DNA from: Sulfitobacter aestuariivivens
GTDB taxonomy: Bacteria > Pseudomonadota > Alphaproteobacteria > Rhodobacterales > Rhodobacteraceae
Direction: 5' to 3'
Length of the DNA stretch: 64,000 bases
Assembly: GCF_014763045.1 (NCBI RefSeq)
Contig: NZ_JACTAG010000001.1
Location: 558,001 to 622,000 of the forward strand
The first letter of the stretch is position 1; the number at the start of each line of letters is the position of its first letter. Positions 34,625-44,540 of this stretch are shown here, piece after piece. The translations under genes and the position numbers were made by a program. Under the pieces are notes generated by a model. The model ran no database searches. It was given only the letters and a program-made list of their open reading frames with translations, and was not told the origin of the DNA.

Positions 34625-34744
34625 GGGTTCTTGGTTGGATCAGGCAGCGACATTGAGACACGTGCAGCGCCACTTATTTTCGCAGGACAGGGCAGGGGCA
34701 CTTTGGCCAGCTTCCGCAATACTTCAAACTTAAAATATTCTATC

Positions 34745-34773
34745 TTGAAATAAAAAGAGACTCACCCTAACCT
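34745..34773 (+). promoter_or_regulatory. candidate promoter of the aminobenzoyl-CoA operon
   Basis: TTGAAA (34745-34750), 17 bp, TAACCT (34768-34773) lies about 30 bp upstream of the monooxygenase start in an AT-rich tract. The -10 match is poor, so this is tentative. Confidence 0.3.
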
Positions 34774-34804
34774 GCCCACAATAGCCACATGAGGAGAGAA
34801 GCAT

Positions 34805-37096
34805 ATGCGCGCGATTTGTCTGGGCGGTGGTCCTGCGGGTCTCTACTTTGCGATCTCTCTCAAGCTAAGGCAGCCGGACGCGGATGTCACCGTGTTGGAG
34901 CGCAACAAGCCAGACGATACATTTGGATGGGGCGTGGTGCTATCGGATGAAACGCTTGATAATCTGGAAATCAACGATCCGGTTTCGGCCGCGACGATCC
35001 GCACCCATTTCGCCTATTGGGATGACATCGCGCTGCATCACAAAGGGCACAAGATCGTGTCCTCAGGGCACGGGTTTTGCGGCATCGGGCGGCACCGCCT
35101 GCTGGAGATCCTGCAAGGGCGGGCGCGCGAGCTGGGCGTGAACCTGCAGTTTGAGACCGAAGTACACGCCGCGTCGCACTACATGGATGACTATGATCTG
35201 GTGGTGGCCTGCGATGGGCTGAATTCCAAGACACGTAGCGAATTTGAAGACGCGTTCAAGCCGGACATCGATGTGCGCCGTTGTCCTTTTGTCTGGCTGG
35301 GCACGCATCAGAAATTCGATGACGCCTTTACCTTCATCTTCGAGAAGACCGACAAGGGCTGGATCTGGGTCCATGCCTATCAGTTTGACGATGACACCGC
35401 GACGTTCCTTGTGGAATGCACGCAGGAAACCTTCGACAACTACGGCTTTGGCGATATCTCGCAGCAAGAGACGATCGCGATCTGCGAAGAGATTTTCAAA
35501 GATCATCTGGGCGGTCACAAGCTGATGACCAACGCCAATCATATTCGCGGCTCGTCCTGGATCCATTTCCCGCGCGTGCTGTGCGAACACTGGAGTCACA
35601 AGAACGTGGTGCTGTTGGGGGATGCATCGGCGACCGCGCATTTCTCTATCGGGTCGGGGACCAAGCTGGCGATGGAATCCGCGATTTCGCTGGCCAAACA
35701 TGTGACGGATGATCCCAATCTTGAGACAGCATTCCAGAAGTATGAGGACAGCCGACGGCTTGAAGTTCTGCGCCTGCAATCTGCCGCGCGCAATTCGGTG
35801 GAATGGTTCGAGGACGTGGAACGCTATCTGGATCTGGATCCGGTGCAGCTGAACTATTCGATGCTGACCCGGTCCCAGCGGATCAGCCACGAAAACCTGC
35901 GCACGCGGGACCCTGCGTGGCTTGAAGGGGCGGAAAAGTGGTTCATGGAACAGGCAGGGGCGGGCGCCAACGGCCCCGTACGCGCGCCGATGTTTGCGCC
36001 CTTCAAGTTGCGCGGGATGGATCTGATCAACCGCGTCGTAGTGTCCCCCATGGCGCAGTACAAGGCGGTCGATGGCACACCCACGGACTGGCATCTGATA
36101 CACTACGGTGAGCGTGCCAAGGGCGGGGCGGGCCTGGTGTACACCGAGATGACCTGTGTTTCGCCCGAGGGGCGGATCACACCGGGCTGCCCCGGGCTCT
36201 ACGCGCCCGAGCATGAGGCCGCGTGGCTGCGGCTGACGGAATTTGTGCATGCAGAGACCGAGGCCAAGATTTGCTGCCAGATCGGGCATTCAGGGCGCAA
36301 GGGGTCGACCCGCGTCGGCTGGGAAGGCATGGATCAGCCGCTGACAAAGGGCAACTGGGAGATCGTCAGTGCCTCGGCGATCCCGTGGTCTGTTGAGAAT
36401 GCCACGCCGCGTGCGGCCACGCGGGAGGACATGGATACGGTGCGCGATCAGTTTGTCGCAGCGGCAAAAATGGCCGATCGTGCGGGGTTCGACATGATCG
36501 AATTGCATGCCGCACATGGCTATTTCATCTCAAGCTTCATCTCGCCGCTGAGCAATTCGCGTGAGGATGACTATGGCGGGTCGCTTGAGAACCGGATGCG
36601 GTATCCGCTGGAGGTGTTCCGCGCCATGCGCGATGTCTGGCCTGCGGACAAGCCGATGTCGGTGCGGATTTCCGCGAACGACTGGGCGGGGGATGACGGT
36701 GTGACGCCGGAAGACGCGGTGGAGATTGCCGCGATGTTTGCGGATGCGGGTGCAGATATTATCGACGTTTCCGCGGGGCAGACCTCAACCGAAGCGCAGC
36801 CGGTCTATGGCCGGATGTTCCAGACGCCGTTCAGCGACCGGATCCGTAACGACGGCGGGATCAAGACAATGGCGGTGGGCAACATCTATGAGCCCGATCA
36901 CGTAAATTCGATCCTGATGGCGGGGCGCGCCGATCTGGTGTGTCTTGCACGGCCGCATCTGAGCGATCCGTACTGGACATTGCATGCCGGGGCGGAAATC
37001 GGTGATCGTCATGCCAAATGGCCGATGCCCTACGAGGCAGGCCGGGATCAAGCATGGCGGCTGGCCGATCGCGCCGCAGAAATGGAGCAGGTATGA
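34805..37096 (+). CDS. 2-aminobenzoyl-CoA monooxygenase/reductase (bifunctional flavoprotein)
   Basis: This 763-residue fusion has an N-terminal FAD monooxygenase (about residues 1-385; [14 protein letters not shown] and [14 protein letters not shown], the FAD-binding signatures) joined to a C-terminal old-yellow-enzyme reductase (about 395-760; [54 protein letters not shown]). The same layout is known for anthraniloyl-CoA monooxygenase of aerobic 2-aminobenzoate degradation. Databases often call it salicylyl-CoA 5-hydroxylase/oxidoreductase. The aryl-CoA ligase and tryptophan dioxygenase genes nearby favour 2-aminobenzoyl-CoA as substrate, hydroxylated at C5 and then reduced. The ATG at 34805 follows AGGAGAG. 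First gene of the operon. Confidence 0.87.
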   Translation: MRAICLGGGPAGLYFAISLKLRQPDADVTVLERNKPDDTFGWGVVLSDETLDNLEINDPVSAATIRTHFAYWDDIALHHKGHKIVSSGHGFCGIGRHRLLEILQGRARELGVNLQFETEVHAASHYMDDYDLVVACDGLNSKTRSEFEDAFKPDIDVRRCPFVWLGTHQKFDDAFTFIFEKTDKGWIWVHAYQFDDDTATFLVECTQETFDNYGFGDISQQETIAICEEIFKDHLGGHKLMTNANHIRGSSWIHFPRVLCEHWSHKNVVLLGDASATAHFSIGSGTKLAMESAISLAKHVTDDPNLETAFQKYEDSRRLEVLRLQSAARNSVEWFEDVERYLDLDPVQLNYSMLTRSQRISHENLRTRDPAWLEGAEKWFMEQAGAGANGPVRAPMFAPFKLRGMDLINRVVVSPMAQYKAVDGTPTDWHLIHYGERAKGGAGLVYTEMTCVSPEGRITPGCPGLYAPEHEAAWLRLTEFVHAETEAKICCQIGHSGRKGSTRVGWEGMDQPLTKGNWEIVSASAIPWSVENATPRAATREDMDTVRDQFVAAAKMADRAGFDMIELHAAHGYFISSFISPLSNSREDDYGGSLENRMRYPLEVFRAMRDVWPADKPMSVRISANDWAGDDGVTPEDAVEIAAMFADAGADIIDVSAGQTSTEAQPVYGRMFQTPFSDRIRNDGGIKTMAVGNIYEPDHVNSILMAGRADLVCLARPHLSDPYWTLHAGAEIGDRHAKWPMPYEAGRDQAWRLADRAAEMEQV

Positions 37097-37812
37097 GACA
37101 GGTATTGGTCACAGGCGGCGGGTCCGGCATCGGGCGCGGGATTGCGCAGCATTTCGCAGCAGCGGGCGATCAGGTGACGATCACCGGGCGGCGCATGGCC
37201 GCGCTGGAAGAGACCAAGGGAGACAGCAACATGATCTGCCGCGCCTTGGATGTGACGGACGAGGCAGCGGTGAAAGAGCTGTTTGATCAGCGCTTTGATG
37301 TGGTCATTGCCAATGCGGGTGCCGGGGCGTCTGGAAAGGTTAAAGATCTTTCGCTAAACGACTGGAATTCTGTCATTAATGTCAATCTGACCGGCGTCTT
37401 TCTGACCTTTCGGGAGGCGCTTCAAAGTATGCAGGGGGGGGGGCGGCTGGTGGCCATTGCCTCGACCGCTAGTTTGCAGGGCGGCAGCACGATTTCTGCC
37501 TATTCCGCCTCAAAGCACGGTGTGCTGGGGTTGGTGCGGTCGCTGGCGATTGAGGTTGCGCGGTCCGGGATCACCTGTAATGCCGTTTGCCCCGGCTTTG
37601 TGGAAACGCCAATGGCCGAGGCGGCTGTCGAAGGCGTGATGGCCAAGTTCGACGTGCCGCGCGACAAGGCGGCGGCGATGATCACGGGAAACAACCCGAT
37701 GAAACGCATGATCGACGTCCAGGAAGTGGTAGCGGCGGTGGCCTTTCTGGCCTCGGAAGGGGCGTCTTCGGTTAATGGTCATGCGCTGAGCGTCTCCGGG
37801 GGGGAGATATGA
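37093..37812 (+). CDS. SDR family NAD(P)-dependent oxidoreductase
   Basis: This 239-residue short-chain dehydrogenase has TGGGSGIG near the N-terminus, NAGAG, a Ser in [10 protein letters not shown] and Y-S-A-S-K, so all catalytic residues are present. Next to the aminobenzoyl-CoA monooxygenase (4-bp overlap, ATGA) it is probably a 3-hydroxyacyl-CoA-type dehydrogenase for the dearomatised ring or its opened product. This substrate is inferred from context. Sequence in frame upstream belongs to the previous gene. Confidence 0.87.
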   Translation: MRQVLVTGGGSGIGRGIAQHFAAAGDQVTITGRRMAALEETKGDSNMICRALDVTDEAAVKELFDQRFDVVIANAGAGASGKVKDLSLNDWNSVINVNLTGVFLTFREALQSMQGGGRLVAIASTASLQGGSTISAYSASKHGVLGLVRSLAIEVARSGITCNAVCPGFVETPMAEAAVEGVMAKFDVPRDKAAAMITGNNPMKRMIDVQEVVAAVAFLASEGASSVNGHALSVSGGEI

Positions 37813-38267
37813 GTGGCTCAAAAGACCGGCTGCGTCTTTGGTTGCGGCTGTTGAAAGTCGTACGGGGCATTGAAGCAGAGGTGCGCGACCGGCTGCGACG
37901 TGAATTTGACACGACCCTGCCGCGTTTTGACATGCTGGCGGCGCTGTCGCGCCATCCGGACGGGCTGAAGATGAGCCATCTGTCCGGGGTGCTGCGGGTG
38001 TCGAACGGGAATGTCACGGGCCTCGCTGACAGGTTGACGGACGAGGGGCTGGTCAAGCGCGTGCCGGTGCCGGGGGACAGGCGGGCGATGATTTTGCAGA
38101 TCACCACTGCGGGGCAGCGTGAATTTTACCGACAGGCGGCCGCGCATGAGGATTGGATCGATCAGATGTTGGGGGATGTGCCCGCCGCAGAAGCGCGCGC
38201 CATGGCCGAACGCCTGACTGCCTTTGCAGCAGGCAAGGAAGAAAAGGAAGCCGCCCATGCGCAGTGA
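37809..38267 (+). CDS. MarR family transcriptional regulator
   Basis: This 152-residue winged helix-turn-helix protein: [37 protein letters not shown] is the helix-turn-helix and [18 protein letters not shown] the wing. It is encoded within the operon, overlapping the SDR gene by 4 bp and the enoyl-CoA hydratase by 11 bp. It probably regulates this aryl-CoA pathway, as related MarR proteins (BadR, BoxR-like roles) respond to aromatic acyl-CoA esters; the ligand here is not known. Confidence 0.87.
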   Translation: MSGSKDRLRLWLRLLKVVRGIEAEVRDRLRREFDTTLPRFDMLAALSRHPDGLKMSHLSGVLRVSNGNVTGLADRLTDEGLVKRVPVPGDRRAMILQITTAGQREFYRQAAAHEDWIDQMLGDVPAAEARAMAERLTAFAAGKEEKEAAHAQ

Positions 38268-39057
38268 TGTGACACATTTCCAGTGCGAAATCGCAGAGCG
38301 GATTGCGACCGTGCGGCTGGACCGGCCGGATCGGAAGAACCCGCTGACCTTTGACAGCTATGCGGAGTTGCGCGACTGGTTTCGCGATCTGGTCTATGCC
38401 GATGACGTGGATGTTGTGATTTTTGCCTCTAACGGTGGCAACTTCAGCTCTGGCGGGGATGTGCATGATATCATTGGGCCTTTGACCCGCATGAACATGA
38501 AAGAGTTGCTGCAGTTCACGCGGATGACCGGCGATCTGGTCAAGGCGATCGTGAATTGCGGCAAGCCGGTGATTGCAGCGGTGGACGGCATTTGCGTGGG
38601 CGCGGGGGCAATCATTGCGATGGCGTCAGATTTACGGATTGCGACACCCGAGGCGAAGACGGCGTTCTTGTTCACCCGCGTCGGCCTGGCGGGCTGCGAT
38701 ATGGGGGCCTGCGCGATCCTGCCACGGATCATCGGACAGACACGCGCGGCAGAGCTTTTGTATACGGGTCGGTCGATGTCGGCGGATGAAGGGGAAAGGT
38801 GGGGGTTTTTCAATCAGTTGGTGCCCTCAGCTGATCTGGATGCACGTGCGCTAGAGATGGCCGAGCGCATTCAAGCGGGTCCGAATTTTGCGCATATGAT
38901 GACCAAGACCATGCTGGCGCAGGAGTGGTCCATGTCCATCGAACAAGCCATCGAGGCTGAGGCACAGGCGCAGGCCATCTGCATGCAGACCGGGGATTTT
39001 GAACGGGCGTATAAGGCGTTTGTGGCCAAGGAACGCCCGGTTTTCGAGGGGGATTGA
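38257..39057 (+). CDS. enoyl-CoA hydratase/isomerase family protein
   Basis: This 266-residue crotonase-fold enzyme shows the first oxyanion-hole loop [15 protein letters not shown] and the second [29 protein letters not shown] (about residues 104-132). The CoA-binding opening [14 protein letters not shown] is typical. In this operon it would hydrate or open a ring-derived unsaturated CoA ester. The ATG at 38257 lies inside the 3' end of the MarR gene, behind AAGGAAG. Confidence 0.88.
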   Translation: MRSDVTHFQCEIAERIATVRLDRPDRKNPLTFDSYAELRDWFRDLVYADDVDVVIFASNGGNFSSGGDVHDIIGPLTRMNMKELLQFTRMTGDLVKAIVNCGKPVIAAVDGICVGAGAIIAMASDLRIATPEAKTAFLFTRVGLAGCDMGACAILPRIIGQTRAAELLYTGRSMSADEGERWGFFNQLVPSADLDARALEMAERIQAGPNFAHMMTKTMLAQEWSMSIEQAIEAEAQAQAICMQTGDFERAYKAFVAKERPVFEGD

Positions 39058-39114
39058 GCGCGGGCATGTCGGGATTTGCATATTTTTGGAACATTGAAAC
39101 GGGTGGGTGCCCAG

Positions 39115-40260
39115 GTGGCTGATCGCAGTTTTTTGAGCTGGCCGTTTTTTGAGGATCGGCATCGTGCATTGGCAGACGCGTTGGACGCCTGGGCTGCGGC
39201 ACATTTGGGGAATGTGGATCATGCCGACACCGATTCGGCCTGCCGGTCGATTGTCGCGATGTTGGGGGACGGCGGCTGGCTGCGGCATTCGGGTGCCGAG
39301 GGTGACGAGGTATTGGATGTACGCACCTTGTGCCTGATCCGGGAGACCTTGGCGCGCCATGATGGGTTGGCGGATTTTTCCTTTGCGATGCAGGGTCTGG
39401 GGACCGGGGCGATTTCCTTGTTCGGAAGCGCGGAGCAGCAGGCGACCTGGTTGCCCAAGACGCGGACGGGACAGGCGATTTCAGCCTTTGCGCTGACGGA
39501 GCCGCAGTCAGGATCGGACGTTGCCAATTCCACGATGGCCGCTGACGGGGAGGGGAACGGTTTTGTGCTGAACGGGCGCAAGACGTGGATTTCCAATGGC
39601 GGGATTGCGGATGTCTATACCGTTTTTGCGCGTACCGGGGAGGCGCCGGGGGCCAAGGGGCTGTCGGCGTTTGTCGTGCCGGCCGATACGCCCGGACTGA
39701 TAGTTGAGGAGCGGTTGGACGTGATGGCGCCGCATCCATTGGCGACCCTTCACTTTGATGGGGTGCGGGTGCCGGGTGACGCGCTTTTGGGCGCGCGCGG
39801 GCAGGGGTTTGCAATTGCGATGTCGGTGCTGGATGTGTTTCGTTCTACCGTGGCGGCGGCTGCACTTGGATTTGCGCGGCGGGCGTTGGATGAGGCATGT
39901 GCGCGGGTCAAGGAACGGCAGGTACAGGGGCGGCCCTTGGCGGACTTGCAGCTGGTTCAGGGGCATATTGCGGATATGGCGCTGGATATTGATGCGGCGG
40001 CTTTGCTGATCTACCGCGCGGCCTGGACCAAGGATTCCGGCGCGCCGCGTGTCACGCGCGAGGCCGCGATGGCCAAGCTTTTCGCCACGGATCAGGCCCA
40101 GAAGGTGATCGACAAGGCCGTGCAGTTGCACGGTGGTGACGGCGTGCGTCATGGGAGCACGGTAGAGCGGCTTTATCGCGAAATTCGCGCCCTACGGATC
40201 TATGAGGGCGCATCGGATGTTCAGCGGGTTATCATCGCGCGACAGACCTTGGGGGGATAG
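39115..40260 (+). CDS. acyl-CoA dehydrogenase family protein
   Basis: This 381-residue flavoenzyme (with the chosen start) has the signatures [20 protein letters not shown] and [54 protein letters not shown], and a C-terminal RQTLGG. It would remove two hydrogens from a CoA-bound ring or chain intermediate. The start is uncertain: GTG at 39115 (following GGTGGG) is preferred, since the following residues read as ACAD N-terminus; a TTG at 39076 and a GTG at 39103 are alternatives. It is 57 bp after the hydratase and 3 bp before the ligase gene. Confidence 0.87.
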   Translation: MADRSFLSWPFFEDRHRALADALDAWAAAHLGNVDHADTDSACRSIVAMLGDGGWLRHSGAEGDEVLDVRTLCLIRETLARHDGLADFSFAMQGLGTGAISLFGSAEQQATWLPKTRTGQAISAFALTEPQSGSDVANSTMAADGEGNGFVLNGRKTWISNGGIADVYTVFARTGEAPGAKGLSAFVVPADTPGLIVEERLDVMAPHPLATLHFDGVRVPGDALLGARGQGFAIAMSVLDVFRSTVAAAALGFARRALDEACARVKERQVQGRPLADLQLVQGHIADMALDIDAAALLIYRAAWTKDSGAPRVTREAAMAKLFATDQAQKVIDKAVQLHGGDGVRHGSTVERLYREIRALRIYEGASDVQRVIIARQTLGG

Positions 40261-40263
40261 GGC

Positions 40264-41880
40264 ATGTATTCATCAGGGCATATCGACATGTTTGCGCGGG
40301 ATAATCTGCCGCCACAGGACCGGTGGCCGGATTTTTTACTGGACGGGTTTGACTATCCCGAGCGCTTGAATGTCGGTGTGGAACTGACGGATAAGATGGT
40401 GGAAAAGGGGTTTGGCGACCACACCGCTTTGATTGGGAACGGGCGACGACGTACCTACAAGGAGCTGAGCGACTGGACCAACAAGCTGGCCGCGGCACTG
40501 GTCGAGAACCTGCATGTTAAGCCGGGCAATCGGGTGTTGATCCGGTCGGCCAATAACCCGGCGATGGTGGCCTGCTGGCTGGCGGCGACGAAGGCGGGGG
40601 CGGTGGTTGTGAACACCATGCCGATGCTGCGGGCGTCAGAACTGACCGCAATCGTCGACAAGGCCGAGATTACCCATGCGCTGTGTGATACGCGCCTGAT
40701 GGATGAAATGGCGGCCTGTGCAAAGGTATCGGCCACGTTGACGACGGTGGTCGGGTTTGACGGGACGTCGAACCATGATGCGGAGCTGGATCGGTTGGCA
40801 TTGGAAAAGCCGGTACAGTTTGACGCGATTGAGACTGCGCAGGACGATGTGGCTTTGCTGGGATTTACGTCAGGAACGACGGGTAACCCTAAGGCAACAA
40901 TGCATTTTCATCGTGATCTTCTGATCATTGCAGATGGCTATGCGCGCGAGGTGTTGCAGGTCACCCCGGAAGATATCTTTATCGGGTCGCCGCCGCTGGC
41001 GTTTACCTTTGGATTGGGGGGATTGGCTGTGTTCCCGCTGCGGTTTGGGGCGGCTGCGACGCTGCTTGAGACGGCAAGCCCGCCTAACATGATCGAGATT
41101 ATCGAGAAATTCAAAGCGACGGTTTGTTTCACAGCGCCAACGGCTTACAGGGCGATGTTGCAAGCGATGGAGGAGGGAGCGGACCTGTCGTCGCTGCGCG
41201 CAGCAGTCAGCGCCGGAGAGACCCTGCCGCCGCCCGTTTACCACGATTGGCAGGAAAAGACGGGCAAGCCGATGCTGGACGGGATCGGGGCGACGGAGAT
41301 GCTGCATATCTTCATTACGAACAGGTTTGATGACCACATGGCGGGCAGTACGGGCAAGCCTGTGACCGGATACGAGGCCAGGGTTATCGATGATTTGGGT
41401 AACGAGGTCCCGGACGGCGAAGTCGGCAAACTGGCGGTGCGGGGGCCGACGGGGTGTCGGTACCTCGCTGATGATCGGCAGGATGTTTATGTCAAGGATG
41501 GGTGGAACATCACCGGAGACAGCTTTTCGCGCGATGCGCAGGGGTACTTCCACTTTGCCGCACGCAATGACGATATGATCATCTCATCCGGGTACAATAT
41601 TGCCGGGCCAGAAGTGGAAGCAGCGTTGCTGAGCCATCCGATGGTCAGTGAATGTGGTGTTGTCGGCAAGCCGGATGAGGATCGCGGGGCGATCGTGCAG
41701 GCCCATGTGGTGTTGATGGAGGGGGCGGAAGCCTCTGATCTGACGCGGAAAATCCTGCAGGATCATGTAAAGGCGACGATTGCGCCCTACAAGTATCCAC
41801 GCGACGTGCAATTCATTGACGCGCTGCCCAAGACGGCGACCGGCAAAATCCAGCGATTTGCCCTGAGGGAAAACAAATGA
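40264..41880 (+). CDS. aryl-CoA ligase, probable 2-aminobenzoate-CoA ligase
   Basis: This 538-residue AMP-forming ligase resembles the benzoate-CoA ligase branch. Motifs: LLGFTSGTTGNPKATMHFHRDLL (P-loop, about residue 200), GIGATEMLHIFITN, YVKDGWNITGDSFSRD and the C-terminal Lys in LPKTATGKIQRFALRE. The opening DMFARDNLPPQDRWPDFL is usual for aminobenzoate ligases. It activates anthranilate to 2-aminobenzoyl-CoA with ATP. Assignment rests on the monooxygenase and kynA in the same operon; salicylate or benzoate remain possible. It overlaps kynA by 4 bp. Confidence 0.87.
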   Translation: MYSSGHIDMFARDNLPPQDRWPDFLLDGFDYPERLNVGVELTDKMVEKGFGDHTALIGNGRRRTYKELSDWTNKLAAALVENLHVKPGNRVLIRSANNPAMVACWLAATKAGAVVVNTMPMLRASELTAIVDKAEITHALCDTRLMDEMAACAKVSATLTTVVGFDGTSNHDAELDRLALEKPVQFDAIETAQDDVALLGFTSGTTGNPKATMHFHRDLLIIADGYAREVLQVTPEDIFIGSPPLAFTFGLGGLAVFPLRFGAAATLLETASPPNMIEIIEKFKATVCFTAPTAYRAMLQAMEEGADLSSLRAAVSAGETLPPPVYHDWQEKTGKPMLDGIGATEMLHIFITNRFDDHMAGSTGKPVTGYEARVIDDLGNEVPDGEVGKLAVRGPTGCRYLADDRQDVYVKDGWNITGDSFSRDAQGYFHFAARNDDMIISSGYNIAGPEVEAALLSHPMVSECGVVGKPDEDRGAIVQAHVVLMEGAEASDLTRKILQDHVKATIAPYKYPRDVQFIDALPKTATGKIQRFALRENK

Positions 41881-42704
41881 GTACATTTGGAGACGCGTCC
41901 AAAGGGGCCAAGATGGATTTTGCCAAGGACAAGTCCTATGGCGATTATCTGGGCCTTGATAAGATCCTGACGGTCGAAAACCCGTTGGATATGGCGCATG
42001 ATGGACTGCTGTTCATCATTCAGCATCAGACATCCGAGTTGTGGATGAAGCTTGCGATCCATGAGTTATCAACCGCGCGGCAGTACATTCAGAAGGGTGA
42101 TTTGCAGCCTGCGTTCAAGATGCTGAGCCGGGTCGCGCGTATTTTTGAGCAGCTCAATTCCGCCTGGGATGTGCTGCGCACGATGACACCAAGCGAGTAT
42201 ACGGCGTTTCGCCCGCATCTGGGTGCCTCGTCTGGGTTTCAATCTTATCAGTATCGATTGATCGAATACCTTTTGGGGAACCGCAATCGGGCGCTGACCA
42301 AGCTGCACGCACATACACCCGCGCCGCATCAGGCGCTGGTGGATGAGATCGCGCAGCAAAGCCTGTATCAGGCGGCGATCGATCTTTTGTGCGACCGGAT
42401 GGGGGTGGAGACGCTTTCAGGGGTGCCCGGGACAACTGCCTGGGAGGCCAAACACGAAGTTCAGGCGCTTTGGCAGAAGGTATACGAAGCGCCTTCGGAG
42501 CATTGGGAGCTATACGAACTGGCGGAAAAGCTGGTCGATCTGGAGGACTATTTTCGACGTTGGCGGTTCAATCATGTGACCACGGTCGAGCGCATCATCG
42601 GGTTCAAACGCGGCACGGGCGGCACATCCGGGGTGGCGTACTTGCGCAAAATGCTGGAAGTTGAACTGTTCCCTGAACTTTGGCACGTGAGGGGTGCGCT
42701 GTAA
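41877..42704 (+). CDS. kynA: tryptophan 2,3-dioxygenase
   Basis: This 275-residue heme enzyme oxidises L-tryptophan to N-formylkynurenine, the entry to the kynurenine pathway that yields anthranilate. Visible motifs are FIIQHQTSELWMKL (distal His region), RPHLGASSGFQSYQYRLIE, NHVTTVERIIGFKRGTGGTSGVAYL (proximal His and substrate loop), and ELWHVRG at the C-terminus. It follows the aryl-CoA ligase with a 4-bp overlap. Kynurenine formamidase and kynureninase, needed to reach anthranilate, are not in the window. Confidence 0.96.
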   Translation: MSTFGDASKGAKMDFAKDKSYGDYLGLDKILTVENPLDMAHDGLLFIIQHQTSELWMKLAIHELSTARQYIQKGDLQPAFKMLSRVARIFEQLNSAWDVLRTMTPSEYTAFRPHLGASSGFQSYQYRLIEYLLGNRNRALTKLHAHTPAPHQALVDEIAQQSLYQAAIDLLCDRMGVETLSGVPGTTAWEAKHEVQALWQKVYEAPSEHWELYELAEKLVDLEDYFRRWRFNHVTTVERIIGFKRGTGGTSGVAYLRKMLEVELFPELWHVRGAL

Positions 42705-42774
42705 GGCGCTGATACGAAAGATATTTAACAATGAACGGACCCACAAGAGAGGTCCAAAACCAAGGGAGAAGACA

Positions 42775-43920
42775 ATGAAATTCACTTCACTTGTAATGGC
42801 GGCGGGCTTTGCCGCGCTGGCAGCGGGGGGTGTCCAGGCGGACGGCCACGGAGGCAAGGTCAAGGTGGGCATGATTACCACGCTTTCGGGCGGCGGTGCG
42901 GGTCTTGGGCTGGATGTGCGTGACGGTTTCATGCTGGCGGTCAAGGGCAATGAGGCGATTGAATTGGTGGTCGAGGATGACCAGCGCAAGCCTGAGATTG
43001 CCGTGCAGCTTGCCGACAAGATGATCCAATCCGAGAAAGTTGACGTGCTGACGGGCATCATCTGGTCGAACCTCGCGATGGCCGTGGTCCCTGCCGCGAC
43101 CGCGCAGGGTAAATTCTATCTGTCGCCCAATGCGGGGCCGTCTGCCTTGGCGGGTAAGGGCTGTAATCCTTTGTATTTCAACGTCTCCTGGCAGAACGAC
43201 GCCTTTAACGAGGCAGCGGGTGCCTGGTCCAACGAGAACGGAATTGAAAAGGTGTTCCTGATGGCGCCGAATTATCCGGCGGGTCAGGACATGATCGCGG
43301 GGTTCAAGCGGACCTATGAAGGCACCGTGACCGAAGAGGTTTATACCAAGCTGGGTCAGACCGATTATGCCGCAGAGATTGCGCAGATCCGTGCGTCTGA
43401 TGCGGATACGGTCTATTTCTTCCTGCCCGGTGGCATGGGGATTTCCTTTATGAAGCAATATGCAGGCTCTGGCGTCGACAAGAACGTCATGGGCCCGGCG
43501 TTCAGCTTTGATCAGGGGATTCTGGGTGCAATTGGCGACGCAGCATTGGGCGTAAAGAACACCTCGCATTGGTCCAAGGATCTGGATGTCCCGGGCAATG
43601 CCGAATTTGTAGAGGCGTTTCAGGCCGAATATGACCGTCTTCCGTCGCTTTATGCAGCACAGGGGTATGACACAGGTCTGTTGTTGGCATCCGCTGCGGC
43701 AAAGGCGGATGTGAAAGACGCAGATGCGTTCCGCGCTGCACTGGCCGAGGCTGATTTCCAATCGGTGCGGGGCAAGTTCAGCTTTGGCGCCAATCAGCAT
43801 CCCGTGCAGGACATCTACATGCGTGAAGTGGTCAAGGAAGGCGATGTTGTGACGAACAAATCGCTGGGTGTGGCCGCGTCTGATCACACGGATGTCTACG
43901 GCGCTGAGTGCTCCATGTAA
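42775..43920 (+). CDS. Liv-type ABC transporter substrate-binding protein
   Basis: This 381-residue periplasmic binding protein of the amino acid/amide type has a signal peptide ending GGVQA and the opening KVGMITTLSGGGAGLGLDVRDGF. The core contains GIIWSNLAMAVVPAATAQG and APNYPAGQDMIAGFKRTYEG. AAGGGAG precedes the ATG at 42775, 70 bp after kynA. Such proteins in aromatic gene clusters often bind aromatic acids, so an anthranilate, kynurenine or tryptophan-like ligand is inferred. The four other transporter genes follow after a LysE gene. Confidence 0.9.
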   Translation: MKFTSLVMAAGFAALAAGGVQADGHGGKVKVGMITTLSGGGAGLGLDVRDGFMLAVKGNEAIELVVEDDQRKPEIAVQLADKMIQSEKVDVLTGIIWSNLAMAVVPAATAQGKFYLSPNAGPSALAGKGCNPLYFNVSWQNDAFNEAAGAWSNENGIEKVFLMAPNYPAGQDMIAGFKRTYEGTVTEEVYTKLGQTDYAAEIAQIRASDADTVYFFLPGGMGISFMKQYAGSGVDKNVMGPAFSFDQGILGAIGDAALGVKNTSHWSKDLDVPGNAEFVEAFQAEYDRLPSLYAAQGYDTGLLLASAAAKADVKDADAFRAALAEADFQSVRGKFSFGANQHPVQDIYMREVVKEGDVVTNKSLGVAASDHTDVYGAECSM

Positions 43921-43922
43921 TC

Positions 43923-44540
43923 ATGGACGTGCTTGCAAGCCTTCCTGCGATCCTGTTGGTCGCCCTTGTCGCCTCAGCCTCGCCCGGGCCTGCAACCCTT
44001 GCCATTGCCACGACGGCAATGGCGCGGGGCGCAGGGCCTGCGATGCGGCTGGCTGCAGGGGTGCTGACTGGGTCGCTGTTTTGGTCGATCTCGGCAGCGG
44101 CAGGGCTGGCGGCGCTTGCGCTGCAATACGGCTGGATGATCGAAACGGTTCGCGTGATTGGCGGCCTTTATCTGCTGTGGCTTGCATTCAAAGCCGCGCG
44201 CGCAGCTTGGCGTGGCGGCATGACACAAACAGGCATCGCGGTTGATCGCGGTGCCTATCGACGGGGGTTGCTGCTGCATTTGACCAACCCCAAGGCGTAT
44301 CTATTCTTTGGCGCGCTATACGCGATGATCCTTTCGCCCGAAACCCAAGCCGGCGGGCTTGCGATCGTGGTTGCGGCAGTGGGGGCGCAAAGCGCGGTGG
44401 TTTTCCTGGGGTATGCAGTGCTCTTTTCGCGCGCCGGACCGCGCGCTTTTTATCGCAGGGCGGCGCGAACCATTCACGGGGTCAGCGCGCTGGCCTTTGC
44501 CGGGCTTGGTTTTAGCGTCTTGGCGCAGCGCCTGACATGA
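43923..44540 (+). CDS. LysE/RhtB family exporter
   Basis: This 205-residue membrane protein has about six helices and the family signature ASASPGPATLAIATTAMARGAGPAMRLAAGVLTG. The second-half motif LLLHLTNPKAYLFFGALYA is also typical. RhtB-like proteins export amino acids or analogues. It lies between the binding protein (2 bp gap) and permease genes (4-bp overlap) of an importer, which is unusual: it may relieve build-up of kynurenine, anthranilate or an amino acid. The substrate is unknown. A GTG at 43908 is possible but would overlap the previous gene. Confidence 0.87.
   Translation: MDVLASLPAILLVALVASASPGPATLAIATTAMARGAGPAMRLAAGVLTGSLFWSISAAAGLAALALQYGWMIETVRVIGGLYLLWLAFKAARAAWRGGMTQTGIAVDRGAYRRGLLLHLTNPKAYLFFGALYAMILSPETQAGGLAIVVAAVGAQSAVVFLGYAVLFSRAGPRAFYRRAARTIHGVSALAFAGLGFSVLAQRLT

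Noticed and set aside
35063..36289. 408-codon open frame antisense to the aminobenzoyl-CoA monooxygenase
   Set aside because: It is a shadow of a gene with full flavoprotein motifs; Arg/His/Gln-rich composition.
34805..37096. Salicylate degradation as the role of the fused monooxygenase
   Set aside because: The size and two-domain layout match 2-aminobenzoyl-CoA monooxygenase, and kynA lies in the same operon; salicylate is kept only as an alternative.
42737..42755. GGACC/GGTCC hairpin upstream of the Liv-type binding protein as a terminator
   Set aside because: The stem is only 5 bp, has no U-tract and lies close to the start codon leader.
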